20,886 bases of DNA from Chara braunii (taxonomy: Eukaryota > Streptophyta > Charophyceae > Charales > Characeae): positions 240,810 through 261,695 of the forward strand of contig BFEA01000886.1 in NCBI GenBank assembly GCA_003427395.1, written 5' to 3'. Below are positions 9,515 to 17,617 of the stretch, one piece after another. Both the position numbers and the translations under genes were made by a program. How positions within the stretch are numbered: the first letter of the stretch is position 1; each line of letters opens with the position of its first letter. Under the pieces are notes generated by a model. That model saw nothing but the letters and a program-made list of their open reading frames with translations, ran no database searches and was not told where the DNA came from.

Positions 9515-10900
9515 CACGAGCAGCGATCACGATCACGAGTACCAGCGTTCTCGATCACAAATGACGAGTATCTCCCTCACGATCACGAGTAATGACCACA
9601 CTCAATCATGAGTAATAATCACGAGTAATGGCGAAGTCACACTCATGATCACGATTACCTCCTGCTTACGATCACAAAAACCAGCGCTCACAATCACGAG
9701 CAATGACAAAGTCTCACTCCCCCTCATTAGCGTCGTTCCCGATCCTGAGTAACGATCACTAGTACCTCCCTGCGGGCAGTAATGACGAAGTCACACTCAT
9801 GAGCAGCGCTCACCATCTCGCGTACCATCGTTCATTATGACGAGTAATGACGAAATCTCTTCATGAGCAGCATGCACGGTCACGAGTGCCATCTCGAGAA
9901 ATGACAAAGTGACAACACTCATGTGCAGCGCTCACGATCACGAGTAAAGAGTAGCACTATCGATCACGAGTACCAGCGCTCTCACGATCTCGAGTAATGA
10001 TGAAATGACAGTCATGACGACAAGTCCCAGCTCTCCCACGATCGCGAGTACCAGCCCTCTCACGCTCACCAGTACCAGCGCTCACTCATTCACTAGTACC
10101 AGCGCTCACGATCACGAGTACCAACAAACACTCTCACGATCACAAAGTACCAACGCTCACGATCACAGATTACGAGTATCCCGATCACAAAGTACCAACG
10201 CTCACGATCACAGATTACGAGTATCAGTGCTCACGAACACGAAATAATGACGAAGTCACTCTCACCCTCATGAGCAGCGCTCACAGACACGAGTACCAGC
10301 GTTTACGAGGTCGAGTACTTCCCACATTATCACTAATAATGGCGAAGTGACAATCATGAGCTGCGTTCATGATGACAAATACCAGCGCTCACACTATCCC
10401 GAGCAGTGATGAAGACACAATGCGTTCGTGATCCCGAGTACCAGCGCTGACGCTCACGAGTACCTCCTACCTCCTACTCACGATTACGAGTACAAGCTCT
10501 CACTAATACAGATAATGACTAAGTGACACTCACCCTCATGAGCAGCGATCACAGTCACGAATACCAGTTTACATTAATACAGATAATGACTAAGTCACAC
10601 TCACCCTCATGAGCAGCTATCACAGTCGCGAGTACCAGCGCTCACTATGACAAGCCCTCCTTCACAATCACAAGAACCGACAAAATCATACTCATGAGCA
10701 GCATCACGATCACGAGTACCAGCGCTCTCACTATCACGAGTAATGACGAAGTTAGGATCATGAGCTACGTTCATGATCCTGAGTACCACGAGTATCTCCT
10801 GGTTTGTTCAAGTGACACTCACGATCTTGAGTAATGACGAACTGACCGAGCACGAGTAATGACGAAGATTTCTAAAGCAGCGCTGACGATCCCTATTACC
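9515..10900. repeat. Degenerate tandem array, unit about 70 bp (GATCACGAGTA family)
   Basis: The segment is built from shuffled copies of a few words: CACGATCACGAGTACCAGCG, GAGTAATGACGAAGTCACAC and CTCATGAGCAGCGCTCACGA, which together form a unit near 70 bp. Two exact-register examples are a 44-bp copy at 10137-10180 repeated at 10182-10225, and copies 71 bp apart starting at 10504 and 10575. Units diverge by substitutions and small indels, so the array is old or recombining. It contains the near-palindrome TGACGAAGTCA. It codes for nothing obvious. Its position, upstream of ORF1 and inside the proposed LINE limits, makes it a candidate 5' UTR monomer array; an independent minisatellite is the alternative. 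Confidence 0.8.
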
Positions 10901-10965
10901 TCCTGATTTGTTTGAAAAGCAACACTGCTTGCGACCCGATTGACATGCGCCAATGACGAAATCAC

Positions 10966-11075
10966 AAGCAGCGCTCTGCTTCCGTGCGCCAAACAAGCTT
11001 CACTGCCGAAGTCGATGATCTTCCAAAGCAGCGCTCCGCTTCCGTGCGCCAAGCAAGCTTCACTGCCGAAGTCGA
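10966..11075. repeat. 50-bp direct repeat, period 60 bp
   Basis: Copies at 10966-11015 and 11026-11075 differ at two positions and share TTCCGTGCGCCAA and CAAGCTTCACTGCCGAAGTC. Each begins with AAGCAGCGCT, the same word used in the array next to it, so this duplication seems to be the edge unit of that array fused to unique sequence. Confidence 0.9.
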
Positions 11076-11265
11076 ATACTATTGAGAAAATGATCCTCCA
11101 AAATTGATGCCACTCATGCTGTGAAAAGCCGACACTCACTAACCTAACGCTCTCCCGTGTGGACACGTGGCTCTTGGACCACGTACTCTTCCACGGGGCT
11201 GCCCCCCGAGTCGAACCCTACTCGGATGACAACCGCGCACCCTGTCCCGCAAGCCTGCTGCGGCT
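11076..11265 (-). promoter_or_regulatory. GC-rich structured segment, inferred LINE 5' terminus
   Basis: Read on the minus strand, the segment begins TAGCCGCAGCAGGCTTGCGG directly after the last Penelope-like codons. It holds two small hairpins: ACGTGG with CCACGT (near 11165-11183) and CCGAGT with ACTCGG (near 11205-11226). No coding signal is seen. A GC-rich, structured 5' end is common in LINEs; the boundary is inferred from the loss of Penelope coding. Confidence 0.4.
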
Positions 11266-12720
11266 ACTTTCCACCTCCCAATATGTCCTAGGATAGGCAA
11301 GTCCCGTATCTTAATGGTCTTCCATCCCCATACGTCGCTCGCATTACCCAGACCAATCTTCTTTCCTTAATTTTAATTCTGATGTGAGTGTGATTTCGTT
11401 CCAAATGCCCACAGACCAACCAATCTACAGCCCTTAGGATATGTGCATGATCGAGGCATGTGAACATGTCTTTAACATCAAAAGTCAAACAAAAAACATT
11501 TAACTTCATAACTGTGTATTTCTCTTGCCTGTTGATTTAATTCTGAGATTCGTGGAACCAGTTCATTCGTGCCCGTAATCCCGAAGCCCAACTTCAAATC
11601 CTTCACCAGAAAATTAAACCACCAGTACTTGGCCCAGCTATCGGCCGCGGCGCATTCCCGTTAACGCGCCGCGCCCTTAGGGCTTCGGGGTACCGGACCA
11701 CAACCATGGCTGGAAGCGCCAGCCAAAAGATTTTTGAAACGGTACCCCGGCGCTTCGGCGAAAATCGGCGCGCAGGGGCATTCCAGGCTCGGCATCGATA
11801 GCTGGGCCGAGTACTGGTGGTTTCATGCATCTGGATAGGATTTTGGATGCTCGAAGAGAAGGTTCCTAAAAAATTCTTACAATCGGACGGCGTCTGAGTA
11901 CATCCTTGTCCTTGGGCATGACGTATGCGTGTCCAATGTCCATAAATGCCTTGTTTATCCCATGGTGCATTTTTTGTTAGTCCCCGATTCTTATACGCCA
12001 TCATGCTTTGATCGAGAAATTCAATGCCAGTCAAACTCACATTCAATACAGAATAGTTAGGCACACCCATGAACATCGGATTCATTTTCTTCCAAAAGAC
12101 GCGAGGGCATTCAACAAACGTCTCCGGGTCCCCTGGATTCCGATCCAAGTGAGAACAGATTAGACCGCGCAGTTTCATTTTCCATTCCAAAACCTCAGCA
12201 ATGCAAATTCCACTGGCAGGTTCATTTTACTTATTTACGCAAGCGTACTGTCAACTCCCAACGCCATTTCGTCTGTACTGTAGTTACTTCCGAGGGCCCA
12301 GAGAGAAGACCAACAGATTTCCAGCTGCTTTTATGATGGGTTTCTTTAAGTTATCGTTTTGAAGTTCTCCCTTGAAGTAGGGTACATACTTTGAGTTCCC
12401 AAGCCGTCGACTGTCCACTGGAGCATACATCAGACTGTCTGAAGGAGACATGGGACATGGCCATTCAGTTTTGGAAAGTCAAGTTGCCAAAATGGACAAA
12501 TTGAATCTGGTTATTCTATAATCACCCTGCGATGATTATGCAAAAATGTCATCGGTTGTCCTGGATTTCGCGAACATGACCCTGGATCGCTTTGCCAGTG
12601 TCCGTGCCAGCGCCCTATGTGGTATTCTTCCCCAAATCGCCGATTGCAACATCGTCCGTACCCGTGAAAGGTCAATGTCCGTCGAAAAAGGAACTCTCGA
12701 AGTCAGTCGACGTCTGATGT
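11266..12720 (-). pseudogene. Penelope-like element, upstream half (N-region to RT motif A)
   Basis: In shifting minus-strand frames this carries AYVMPKDKDVLRRRPIV (11890-11945), GFGITGTNELVPRISELNQQ (11530-11600), then FDVKDMFTCLDHAHILRAV (RT motif A) and IKIRDLPILGHIGRWK at the break. This order is typical of Penelope-like RTs: a P-K-x-K-D ... R-P-I block, then T-F-D-V-x-x-x-F, then G-I-P-M-G, and the last part is found at 91-439. Upstream, a good frame reads SDSLMYAPVDSRRLG then KKPIIKAAGNLLVF (about 12330-12480), and RTMLQSAIWGRIPHRALAR lies near 12600-12660; both may be the N-terminal region, with lower confidence. A 208-bp foldback interrupts it at 11616-11823, and stops and frameshifts abound. 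Not functional. Confidence 0.75.
11616..11823. mobile_element. 208-bp foldback element inside the Penelope-like element
   Basis: Terminal inverted repeats of 28 bp (11616-11643 and 11796-11823) match at all but one position; the arm includes ACCACCAGTACT and GGCCCAGCTATCG. Inner arms also pair (GGGGTACCG with CGGTACCCC), and the centre has TGGCTGG paired with CCAGCCA, so almost the whole element folds back. No target-site duplication is evident. It separates two Penelope coding blocks, SRCMK before it and FNFLVKDLKLGFG after it. No ORF of its own is credible. Confidence 0.75.
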
Positions 12721-12766
12721 TAACCCCAAATTTTCTGCTGGCGACCCTAGATATACATACAGCCCC

Positions 12767-12797
12767 TTGTTTGTTTGTTTGTTTGTTTGTTTGTTTT
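12767..12797 (+). repeat. (TTTG)n microsatellite
   Basis: About seven uninterrupted TTTG units. It lies just beyond the last Penelope-like coding trace. Confidence 0.95.
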
Positions 12798-13049
12798 CCC
12801 CATTTTGTCAGTATCTTTTGTTTCGATCATATACATTTTTGCCATTCAAAGTGGAATCAATGGGTGACTTCACAAAAAACATTTAATAATATATTTTGAG
12901 TGATAAAGGATAGGAAAAAGAAATAAAATTCGCATCTTCCATGGCCGATCATGGGGGTCCCAATGTTGGGGCCCCTCCGGGATCGCGCGTCAGGGCCATG
13001 CCGGCATTGCTCGGACCACCCAGCTTCGGAAAAGGGTATAGTACATCTT
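12798..13049. other. Unassigned spacer
   Basis: A/T-rich sequence to about 12940, then a short GC-rich part. Frames here are short and show no motif. Nothing recognised. Confidence 0.5.
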
Positions 13050-13074
13050 TGTGTGTGTGTGTGCGCATGTGTGC

Positions 13075-13115
<41 letters not shown>

Positions 13116-13193
13116 CCTGTGTGTGTGACATTGTGGTGTGTGTGTGTGCATGTGTCTGTGTGTGTGTGTGCATGTGTCTGCGTGTGTGTGTGT
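13050..13193 (+). repeat. (GT)n microsatellite, interrupted
   Basis: GT repeats broken by GC, CATGTGTCTG and similar interruptions, with an internal near-duplicate of the GCATGTGTCTG interruption. The Cys/Val and His/Thr frames across it are artefacts of the repeat. Confidence 0.95.
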
Positions 13194-13306
13194 CGTCACA
13201 CCGGAACGCAAGAACGTGGCTGAATGTTTCGTTGGACTTTCACCGACTCTTCAGGAGGTTGAATACCGACAGAATGCAGAACAACGCAGGTCACTGTTGG
13301 ATAAGG

Positions 13307-13308
<2 letters not shown>

Positions 13309-13355
<47 letters not shown>
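13309..13355 (+). repeat. (CT)n microsatellite
   Basis: About 23 uninterrupted CT units. Ser/Leu and Arg/Glu frames over it are artefacts. Confidence 0.95.
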
Positions 13356-13357
<2 letters not shown>

Positions 13358-13565
13358 CTCTGACGAATGAGCACCAAGGCCCGACCTCACATTAACTGTG
13401 TGCGGTAAGGTAAGAACCTGTAAACCAATGGCAACGAAGAACAGCAAAAAGACGAAGAAAAAAAACAGAGGAAACTGATGCTGAGTCACAGTTTTTGTTT
13501 GAAATAGGCAGAAAAAACTGCACATCACAACTTCAACGTGGGGGTAGTTTGATGCGGAGAACGGA
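13356..13565. other. Unassigned spacer
   Basis: A-rich sequence between the CT microsatellite and the first foldback. No gene or repeat recognised. Confidence 0.5.
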
Positions 13566-13683
13566 CATCGCCACACCACTCTCTTCATGTGCAAATATTG
13601 AATGAGCTTCCCGCTTGAAAATGGCCAGGTGCAGCTTCCACATTTGTGAGTGTTGTGGACATGTCGAGAGTGGTGTGCCGACG
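13566..13683. mobile_element. Foldback element family A, copy 1
   Basis: Inverted arms start with CATCGCCACACCACTCTC at the left and end with GAGAGTGGTGTGCCGACG at the right, about 18 bp with two mismatches, then weaker pairing inward (CATGTGCAAA). Size is about 118 bp. The CACTACTC/CATG-type arm resembles copies 2 and 3 (13870 and 17494), though this copy is the most divergent. Confidence 0.6.
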
Positions 13684-13869
13684 TTCAGGCTGAGTACACT
13701 CGTAGTGGGTTCATTGCACACACCAGGCTCAGAGTCTGTGACATAACAGAGGGTGGCGGATGCCAAACAGACGACGTCACGCACGTGGTGCGACGAAGAA
13801 GGGATGAAAACCGGGATACACTGCCACTTGGGCAGACGAGGCATAGCTACCAGAGGTTGGAAGAGAGTC

Positions 13870-14003
13870 CTAGGGCCTCGCTGCACTACTCTCCACATGC
13901 GCAAAAGACGATAAAGACGGCAATGTATCTTTCCATGTTTACAGCTGCAGTCGGTTCAGTCTCATTTTGCACATTTGGAGAGTAGTGCTGCGAGCCCCCT
14001 ACC
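13870..14003. mobile_element. Foldback element family A, copy 2
   Basis: The left arm carries TCGCTGCACTACTCTCCACA and the right arm is its reverse complement with few changes, extending inward through GCAAAA. Arms of about 32 bp match at roughly 28 positions, and outer bases (TAGGG..CTCGC) also pair. Total is about 134 bp. The internal sequence has no ORF. It shares arms and part of its centre with copy 3, so this is a dispersed MITE-like family rather than a chance palindrome. Confidence 0.75.
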
Positions 14004-14484
14004 TTGGATTACAAAACTTCGGACCGAGGTGCCCGTGTCGTGACAGGACCCTTGAAAAAACAAAAACATAAAATTTAATTGCAAAAAAAAAAACATACAT
14101 GGCCGCACCAATCCGTCCTTGCAAGCATAGAAGGCGGCTGTATGGAAAGTGGCAGTAGGCCGCCACTGAAATCCACAGGTCGTCATTGTATTCCTCCGAC
14201 TTGTGGTACCTGGACCACAAAAATCGAACCATTACTTGTACCGACCGGCGACCACAAACAGCATCAGAAAACTCTGGCGCGCAGGGAGCGCGTTGGTTGG
14301 GGAAATCTTCCCCGAGGAGACCATCCGCAGCCTTGTCAATTTTTTGATGAACGTGGAAGCAGCCGCGGGACAGTGGACGTTCTTTTTTTTTTTTTTTTTT
14401 TTTTTTTAAAAACCCACGCGCCAGTGCTAGTGGTGCTGATAAGAGCTCCAAGCATCTGAACAGGAAAAAAAATTTAAAAAAATT
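14004..14484. other. Unassigned region with poly(A) and poly(T) tracts
   Basis: Contains an A-run near 14083-14093 and 25 T at 14383-14407. A minus-strand open frame of 150 codons crosses it but begins in the poly(T)-derived lysines and shows no domain I recognise. The poly(T) could be the poly(A) tail of a minus-strand retroposed fragment located at higher coordinates, but no source is recognisable. Confidence 0.4.
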
Positions 14485-14719
14485 GAAAAGCCGGCTGCCC
14501 GGCGCCTAGTACTTTGTGGCAAAACGGTTACCTCCAATCTGTGGTGAACCCTTGCCTGCTTTAGGGGAGCAAACGCCTACTTCGAGGAAAAATCCACGAA
14601 GCCGCCTACATAGAGGCTTGTGCTCCACGGACCGACTTCACAGGTTTCCCCCGAAGTAGGGCGAGACTCGACAGCAGATTCACAAAGTTTTGCTTCGTGA
14701 ACTAGGCGCCCAGCTTTTC
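14485..14719. mobile_element. 235-bp foldback element
   Basis: The left arm GAAAAGC...GGCGCCTAGT...GCAAAAC pairs with the right arm GTTTTGC...ACTAGGCGCC...GCTTTTC. An inner pair, CCTACTTCGAGGAAAA with TTTCCCCCGAAGTAGG, also matches. The arms are diverged and have indels. A direct repeat of the right edge (GGCGCCCAGCTTTT...GAAGCTT) occurs 75 bp further on at 14778, which suggests a second, partial end. Confidence 0.6.
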
Positions 14720-14816
14720 GTTTTGTTTCAGTTCAGAAGCTTAATTTAAATTGATTGGAGAGCATAGTAGATAGAAGTAGGCGCCCAGCTTTTTGTTGTT
14801 TCCAGCTCCGAAGCTT
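14703..14816. repeat. Direct repeat of TAGGCGCCCAGCTTTT edge, offset 75 bp
   Basis: TAGGCGCCCAGCTTTT followed by a T-rich stretch and GAAGCTT occurs at 14703-14742 and again at 14778-14816. The first copy doubles as the right end of the 235-bp foldback, so the second may be the end of a related element truncated or nested here. Confidence 0.7.
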
Positions 14817-14909
14817 GCAGAGCGCACTGAACGGCAGCTTCACCGCTCATCAAATTGGAAAAGGCGGAGCGGAATTCCCTCGAAGGCGGTCCACTGCATC
14901 CGACCACAA

Positions 14910-15076
14910 TGGCTGGCGGCGCAAAGCGCGCCAGCCGAAAACGAAAAGAAGTGTGCGGCTGATGGTTCGGCCACGCTTGGCATGCACCCCAACAACACTA
15001 CACTTCCCTCAGGATGAGGCTGCCAGGAATACGTGGCTGGGCAAGCTCCCGGGCAGGGAAAGGCCCCCTCCTGCAC
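14910..15076 (+). pseudogene. Possible broken THAP-like zinc-finger N-terminus
   Basis: ATGGCTGGCGG opens a basic stretch (MAGGAKRASRKRKE). In the next frame comes KKCAADGSATLGMHPNNTTL, and in a third HFPQDEAARNTWLGKLPGRE. Joined by two frameshifts, the layout (Cys, short gap, then FP-x-D-x-x-x-R-x-x-W-L) resembles the THAP DNA-binding domain. The second Cys would be Ser, and the C-terminal Cys and His pair is not visible before the A-run at 15076. THAP domains occur in animal proteins and in P-type transposases. The similarity is weak and depends on assumed frameshifts; it could be chance. Confidence 0.25.
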
Positions 15077-15310
15077 AAAAAAAAAAAAAAAAAGATGTAA
15101 ACACCAACCACTAATTTCAGAAGTCGATTGGAAAAAAAAAGGGGCAAGTACTTTGGAGTCGCACCCGATGTTCTTGCATATTTCATTTCCCCTAAAACGA
15201 ACAACAAAACTTTATGCGGAATGAAAAATGTAGCAGAGTCCAAGGACGTCCGACAGGGAGCTGCAGCTTCCCTGGAAAAGACAAAAAAAAAAAAGAGGAG
15301 GACAGCCATT
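15075..15310. other. Unassigned A-run-rich segment
   Basis: Three A-runs (near 15077-15093, 15131-15139 and 15282-15293) punctuate otherwise unremarkable sequence. They may be remnants of short retroposed pieces. Nothing else recognised. Confidence 0.4.
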
Positions 15311-15948
15311 CGCTAAACGACAGTCTATAGAGACTACATCCGAGTCCATGGTGTTGTAGAAGCCAGTCACTGAATACACAGTGATCACCTGGAGCAGTAG
15401 GCCGTGGGTGTCCTGGAATATGAGACCACCTCCCATCCCATCCTCACGTCAATACTCCTAGCGCACCCCCTATCCCACTATCCTATCTCATTGTGACCAG
15501 CACTCAGGACCATTACCCTACCAATGGGCAGATAACTTGGATGGACCGAACAGCAGTGATAGGCACCAGCTGAGGGCTGATAGGTTGCGCACCCCTGGTG
15601 GAAGCGGAATTGCACGAGCCTTGTCGAACGGGAACTTCGGACGCCAGGCCCAGACAATCTACTACAGGCCCCAAGAGACTCTGGGCCCTAGGTTTCAGAC
15701 AGGGTAGCACCCAATGAAGCAGTCTTACGGTCCTTCCCCTAGCTTACCCAAGGCCAGGCGGAACTCGGACTGGCCTGAGCGACTTATACCCCTACCCTTA
15801 CGCCAGGGTCTAAGCCTTACATATAGCCACTCGACAGTTCTACCCGAATATCAGTAGGAACTCCGGTGGCCCATACCTGTCCCTACCGCAGATACTAGAC
15901 CCCACCCAGTGACTAGACCCCCCCAGTCTGATAGTTGTGTAGTTCGCA
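15311..15948. other. Unassigned region, no gene seen
   Basis: Moderately C-rich on the plus strand with many stops in all frames. It could be the interior or terminal repeat of an unrecognised element, but no partner copy lies in the window. Confidence 0.45.
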
Positions 15949-16146
15949 ATGTATGGGTATACTGAAGGCTGTGTATGCTTCGTGTATCTATGTGTGAAGA
16001 TGTACAGACAGCACTATGTGTGGAAACTTGTGTATGTAGCCCGTAGGCCATGTATAATTCGCAAGCTATGTATATGCCCGAAGGCTGTGTGTGCTCTGTG
16101 AATCAATGTATCGAGATGTATAGGCAGCATCATGTGTGTATATCGA
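15949..16146. repeat. Imperfect tandem duplication, period about 116 bp
   Basis: Two diverged copies share GAAGGCTGTGT, then a GT/TC-rich stretch, then GATGTA.AG.CAGCA..ATGTGTG. GAAGGCTGTGT begins near 15964 and again near 16080. No coding potential. Confidence 0.65.
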
Positions 16147-16189
16147 AGAGAGAATGGGGTATACTAAGCTGGACAAGGACCCCCCCAAG

Positions 16190-16253
16190 GTCCAAACCAA
16201 GCTCGAACCCGTGACCTTGAAACATGTAATCGTATGACTCTACCATGTGAACG
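16190..16253 (-). repeat. tRNA-like (SINE-type) remnant 1
   Basis: On the minus strand, TGGTAGAG is followed about 35 bases later by CACGGGTTCGAGCTTGG, resembling parts of a polymerase III A box and a B box (GGTTCGA). The 5' side is cut by the 113-bp inverted-repeat element at 16254. It does not fold as a full tRNA, so it is a decayed tRNA-derived piece or a SINE head. Confidence 0.45.
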
Positions 16254-16366
16254 ACTACCGTCTTCACCTGAATAGAACGCCCGGTCATCATAGCTGCATT
16301 TGGCCCCACCTTCAGTCGAAATACAGCGATAATGACCGGGCGTTCTATTCGGGTGAAGACGGTAGT
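16254..16366. mobile_element. 113-bp inverted-repeat MITE, family B, copy 1
   Basis: Arms of 43 bp (ACTACCGTCTTCACC... to ...CATAGCTG) match their reverse complement at the right end at all but three positions; the loop is about 27 bp. It has no ORF. A degraded relative lies at 18021-18108. No target-site duplication is clear. Confidence 0.85.
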
Positions 16367-16601
16367 GGTAATGGCACGAACGTGCGATATGCCAGACTGG
16401 GGAGATCAGCAGAACACCCAAGATCAACACCCCCAAGCAACCCATGTGAAACCCAGAACCAACATACAACACCATGAAGAACCCTTGGGTGGTCGTGCGC
16501 AGGCAGTGTCTGTAATAGTACCATGCATGCGTCAGCCCAAGGGAGTGTACGTCCAGCCGTGCGTCAATCTAACGCCCTGCCGGTGTCCATGCGCAAGAGG
16601 T

Positions 16602-16682
16602 TGCAATTGAGTTTTGAACCCGCAATACCACAATGCTCATTTTCCAACCGGTGCTCTAACCACTGAGCCACATCAACTGGAC
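16602..16682 (-). repeat. tRNA-like (SINE-type) remnant 2
   Basis: The minus strand reads GTGGCTCAGTGGTTAGAGCA, a close match to a tRNA D-arm/A box, and about 30 bases later GCGGGTTCAAAAC, a match to the T-arm/B box. A stable anticodon stem and a closed acceptor stem are not seen. It is therefore a tRNA-derived SINE head or a tRNA pseudogene, not a working tRNA gene. Confidence 0.6.
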
Positions 16683-17013
16683 GAGTTACGTGTTTTAGGA
16701 ACGCGGAGAGGTTAGATCACTCCTAAACACCGATTCCTGAAAAAAAAAAGGTGAAAACGGCCTAAGGATTCGTCCTAAAAGAAATTAGGATTCCCCAGGC
16801 AAAACGGCCCGTTTTGAAAAGAACCTTGCGGGTCGCGAGGCTCGTTTCATTTTTTAGGACTGGATTTCTCGGAGCATCGGTGACGCACGTGGGGCGCCCA
16901 TTTCGTCAACGCCCTGGTGTAGAAGTCCGCCGGGCTGCATCACTGACATTGGACGTCTTCCGGCGTGGGAGGCCCATGAATGGTCACAACCGCGAAAAGG
17001 GGGGAGTGTGACG

Positions 17014-17247
17014 GTGTTCGACTCGCATTCCACCATTGTGGCAGTCCACACGCGGGTGCATGGACAAGCGGACCATCGAGGGTTTCTGCAGAGGTGGACA
17101 TGGGCGCCCGGGGCAGGACGCGAGCTCAGGTTGTTCGCCCCGCACTCCACCATTGTGGCGGTCCATACACGGGTGGATGGAGAGGTGGAGCGTCGACGGC
17201 TTCTGCAGAGGCGGACATGGGATGTGCTCCCTTTGCGAAGCGATGGG
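17014..17247. repeat. 117-bp tandem duplication (39 codons)
   Basis: TCCACCATTGTGGC recurs 117 bp apart (17029 and 17146) within two units that also share CGGGTG.ATGGA and TTCTGCAGAGG.GGACATGGG. A third partial unit (GAGGTGGACATGGGCGG) starts at 17284. The period is a multiple of 3, so frames stay open through it on both strands (178 codons on the minus strand). That openness alone does not show coding. Confidence 0.85.
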
Positions 17248-17384
17248 AGGCCTTGAGTCTGCACTACGGAAAATGCTGGACCGGAGGTGGACATGGGCGG
17301 CACCGCTCCATTTACGCATATAAAACTGGCTGCGGAATAGCTTGTAGGATTCATCCTAACAGCTGATCTTTTAGAAGTGATGAT

Positions 17385-17425
17385 GCTCACTGATCTAACC
17401 GCTCCACCACAATGCCTTAAACGTT
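17385..17425 (-). repeat. A-box-like tRNA remnant 3
   Basis: The minus strand has GTGGTGGAGCGGTTAGATCA, similar to a tRNA D-arm; no B box follows. An inverted partner (GAGAGGTTAGATCA) sits at the other end of the 770-bp candidate element, so this may simply be part of its inverted repeat. Confidence 0.3.
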
Positions 17426-17493
17426 TTTAGGACTAGTCCTAAGTCTTTTAGGACACCGTAAGGAGTGTCTAACGAGACCCTTACTCTCAATAT

Positions 17494-17617
17494 GGGACTC
17501 GCTCCACTACTCACCACATGCACAAAAGACAAAAGATATGGCGTTCTATCTTCCCACTTTCTAGTGGAAGATTCATTCTCATTTTTGCTCATTTGGTGAG
17601 TAGTGGAGCGNGGCCNT
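17494..17617. mobile_element. Foldback element family A, copy 3
   Basis: Arms start with GGGACTCGCTCCACTACTCA at the left; the right end is its near reverse complement (GTGAGTAGTGGAGCG then N-containing bases). Size is about 124 bp. Arms and the flanking CAAAAGAC and TTTTGC bases match copy 2 at 13870, confirming a dispersed family. Its last bases contain ambiguous N. Confidence 0.75.

Larger units (their letters stand above)
440..11265 (-). mobile_element. Decayed two-ORF LINE (plant L1-like), full extent as inferred
   Basis: The core (440-8932) is a non-LTR retrotransposon on the minus strand: ORF1 with a zinc knuckle, ORF2 with endonuclease, RT and a zinc finger, a 3' UTR and a poly(A) tail. 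The 5' limit is inferred. Penelope-like coding sequence stops near 11266 after codons for R-W-K and resumes in the same frame just past the poly(A) at 439 with G-Q-F-D-I-S. The simplest reading is one insertion filling 440-11265. No clear target-site duplication is visible; at most AAAG is shared at the two junctions. An alternative is that separate repeats, such as the array at 9515-10900, were added independently. The element is defective, with many stops and frameshifts. Confidence is high for a LINE and moderate for the 10.8-kb extent. Confidence 0.65.
16690..17460. mobile_element. Candidate 770-bp inverted-repeat element with TTAGGA-rich ends
   Basis: Both ends carry TTTTAGGA/TCCTAAAA words and share, in inverted orientation, GGAG(A/C)GGTTAGATCA (16704-16719 plus; 17392-17405 minus) and an AGGATTCGTCCT/AGGATTCATCCT palindrome (16766 and 17346). 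The right end has a perfect 16-bp palindrome TTAGGACTAGTCCTAA (17427-17442). The centre holds a 117-bp duplication. Ends are diverged and an A-run at 16740 interrupts the left one. The exact limits are uncertain. Confidence 0.5.

Noticed and set aside
9515-10900. CRISPR-like array
   Set aside because: Repeats are degenerate, contiguous and of varying length, with no constant repeat plus unique spacer pattern, and the context is eukaryotic retroelements.
13050-13395. Cys/Val-rich, His/Thr-rich and Ser/Leu-rich open frames
   Set aside because: They are translations of GT and CT microsatellites; dinucleotide repeats leave all frames open.
13999-14451. 150-codon minus-strand open frame
   Set aside because: It starts in lysines encoded by a poly(T) tract, crosses another A-run, and contains no recognisable motif.
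16602-16682. Functional tRNA gene
   Set aside because: A-box and B-box-like words are present, but the anticodon and acceptor stems do not pair convincingly.
16854-17390. 178-codon minus-strand protein with internal repeats
   Set aside because: No domain recognised, both strands are open through the 117-bp repeats because the period is a multiple of three, and it lies inside a repeat-like element.
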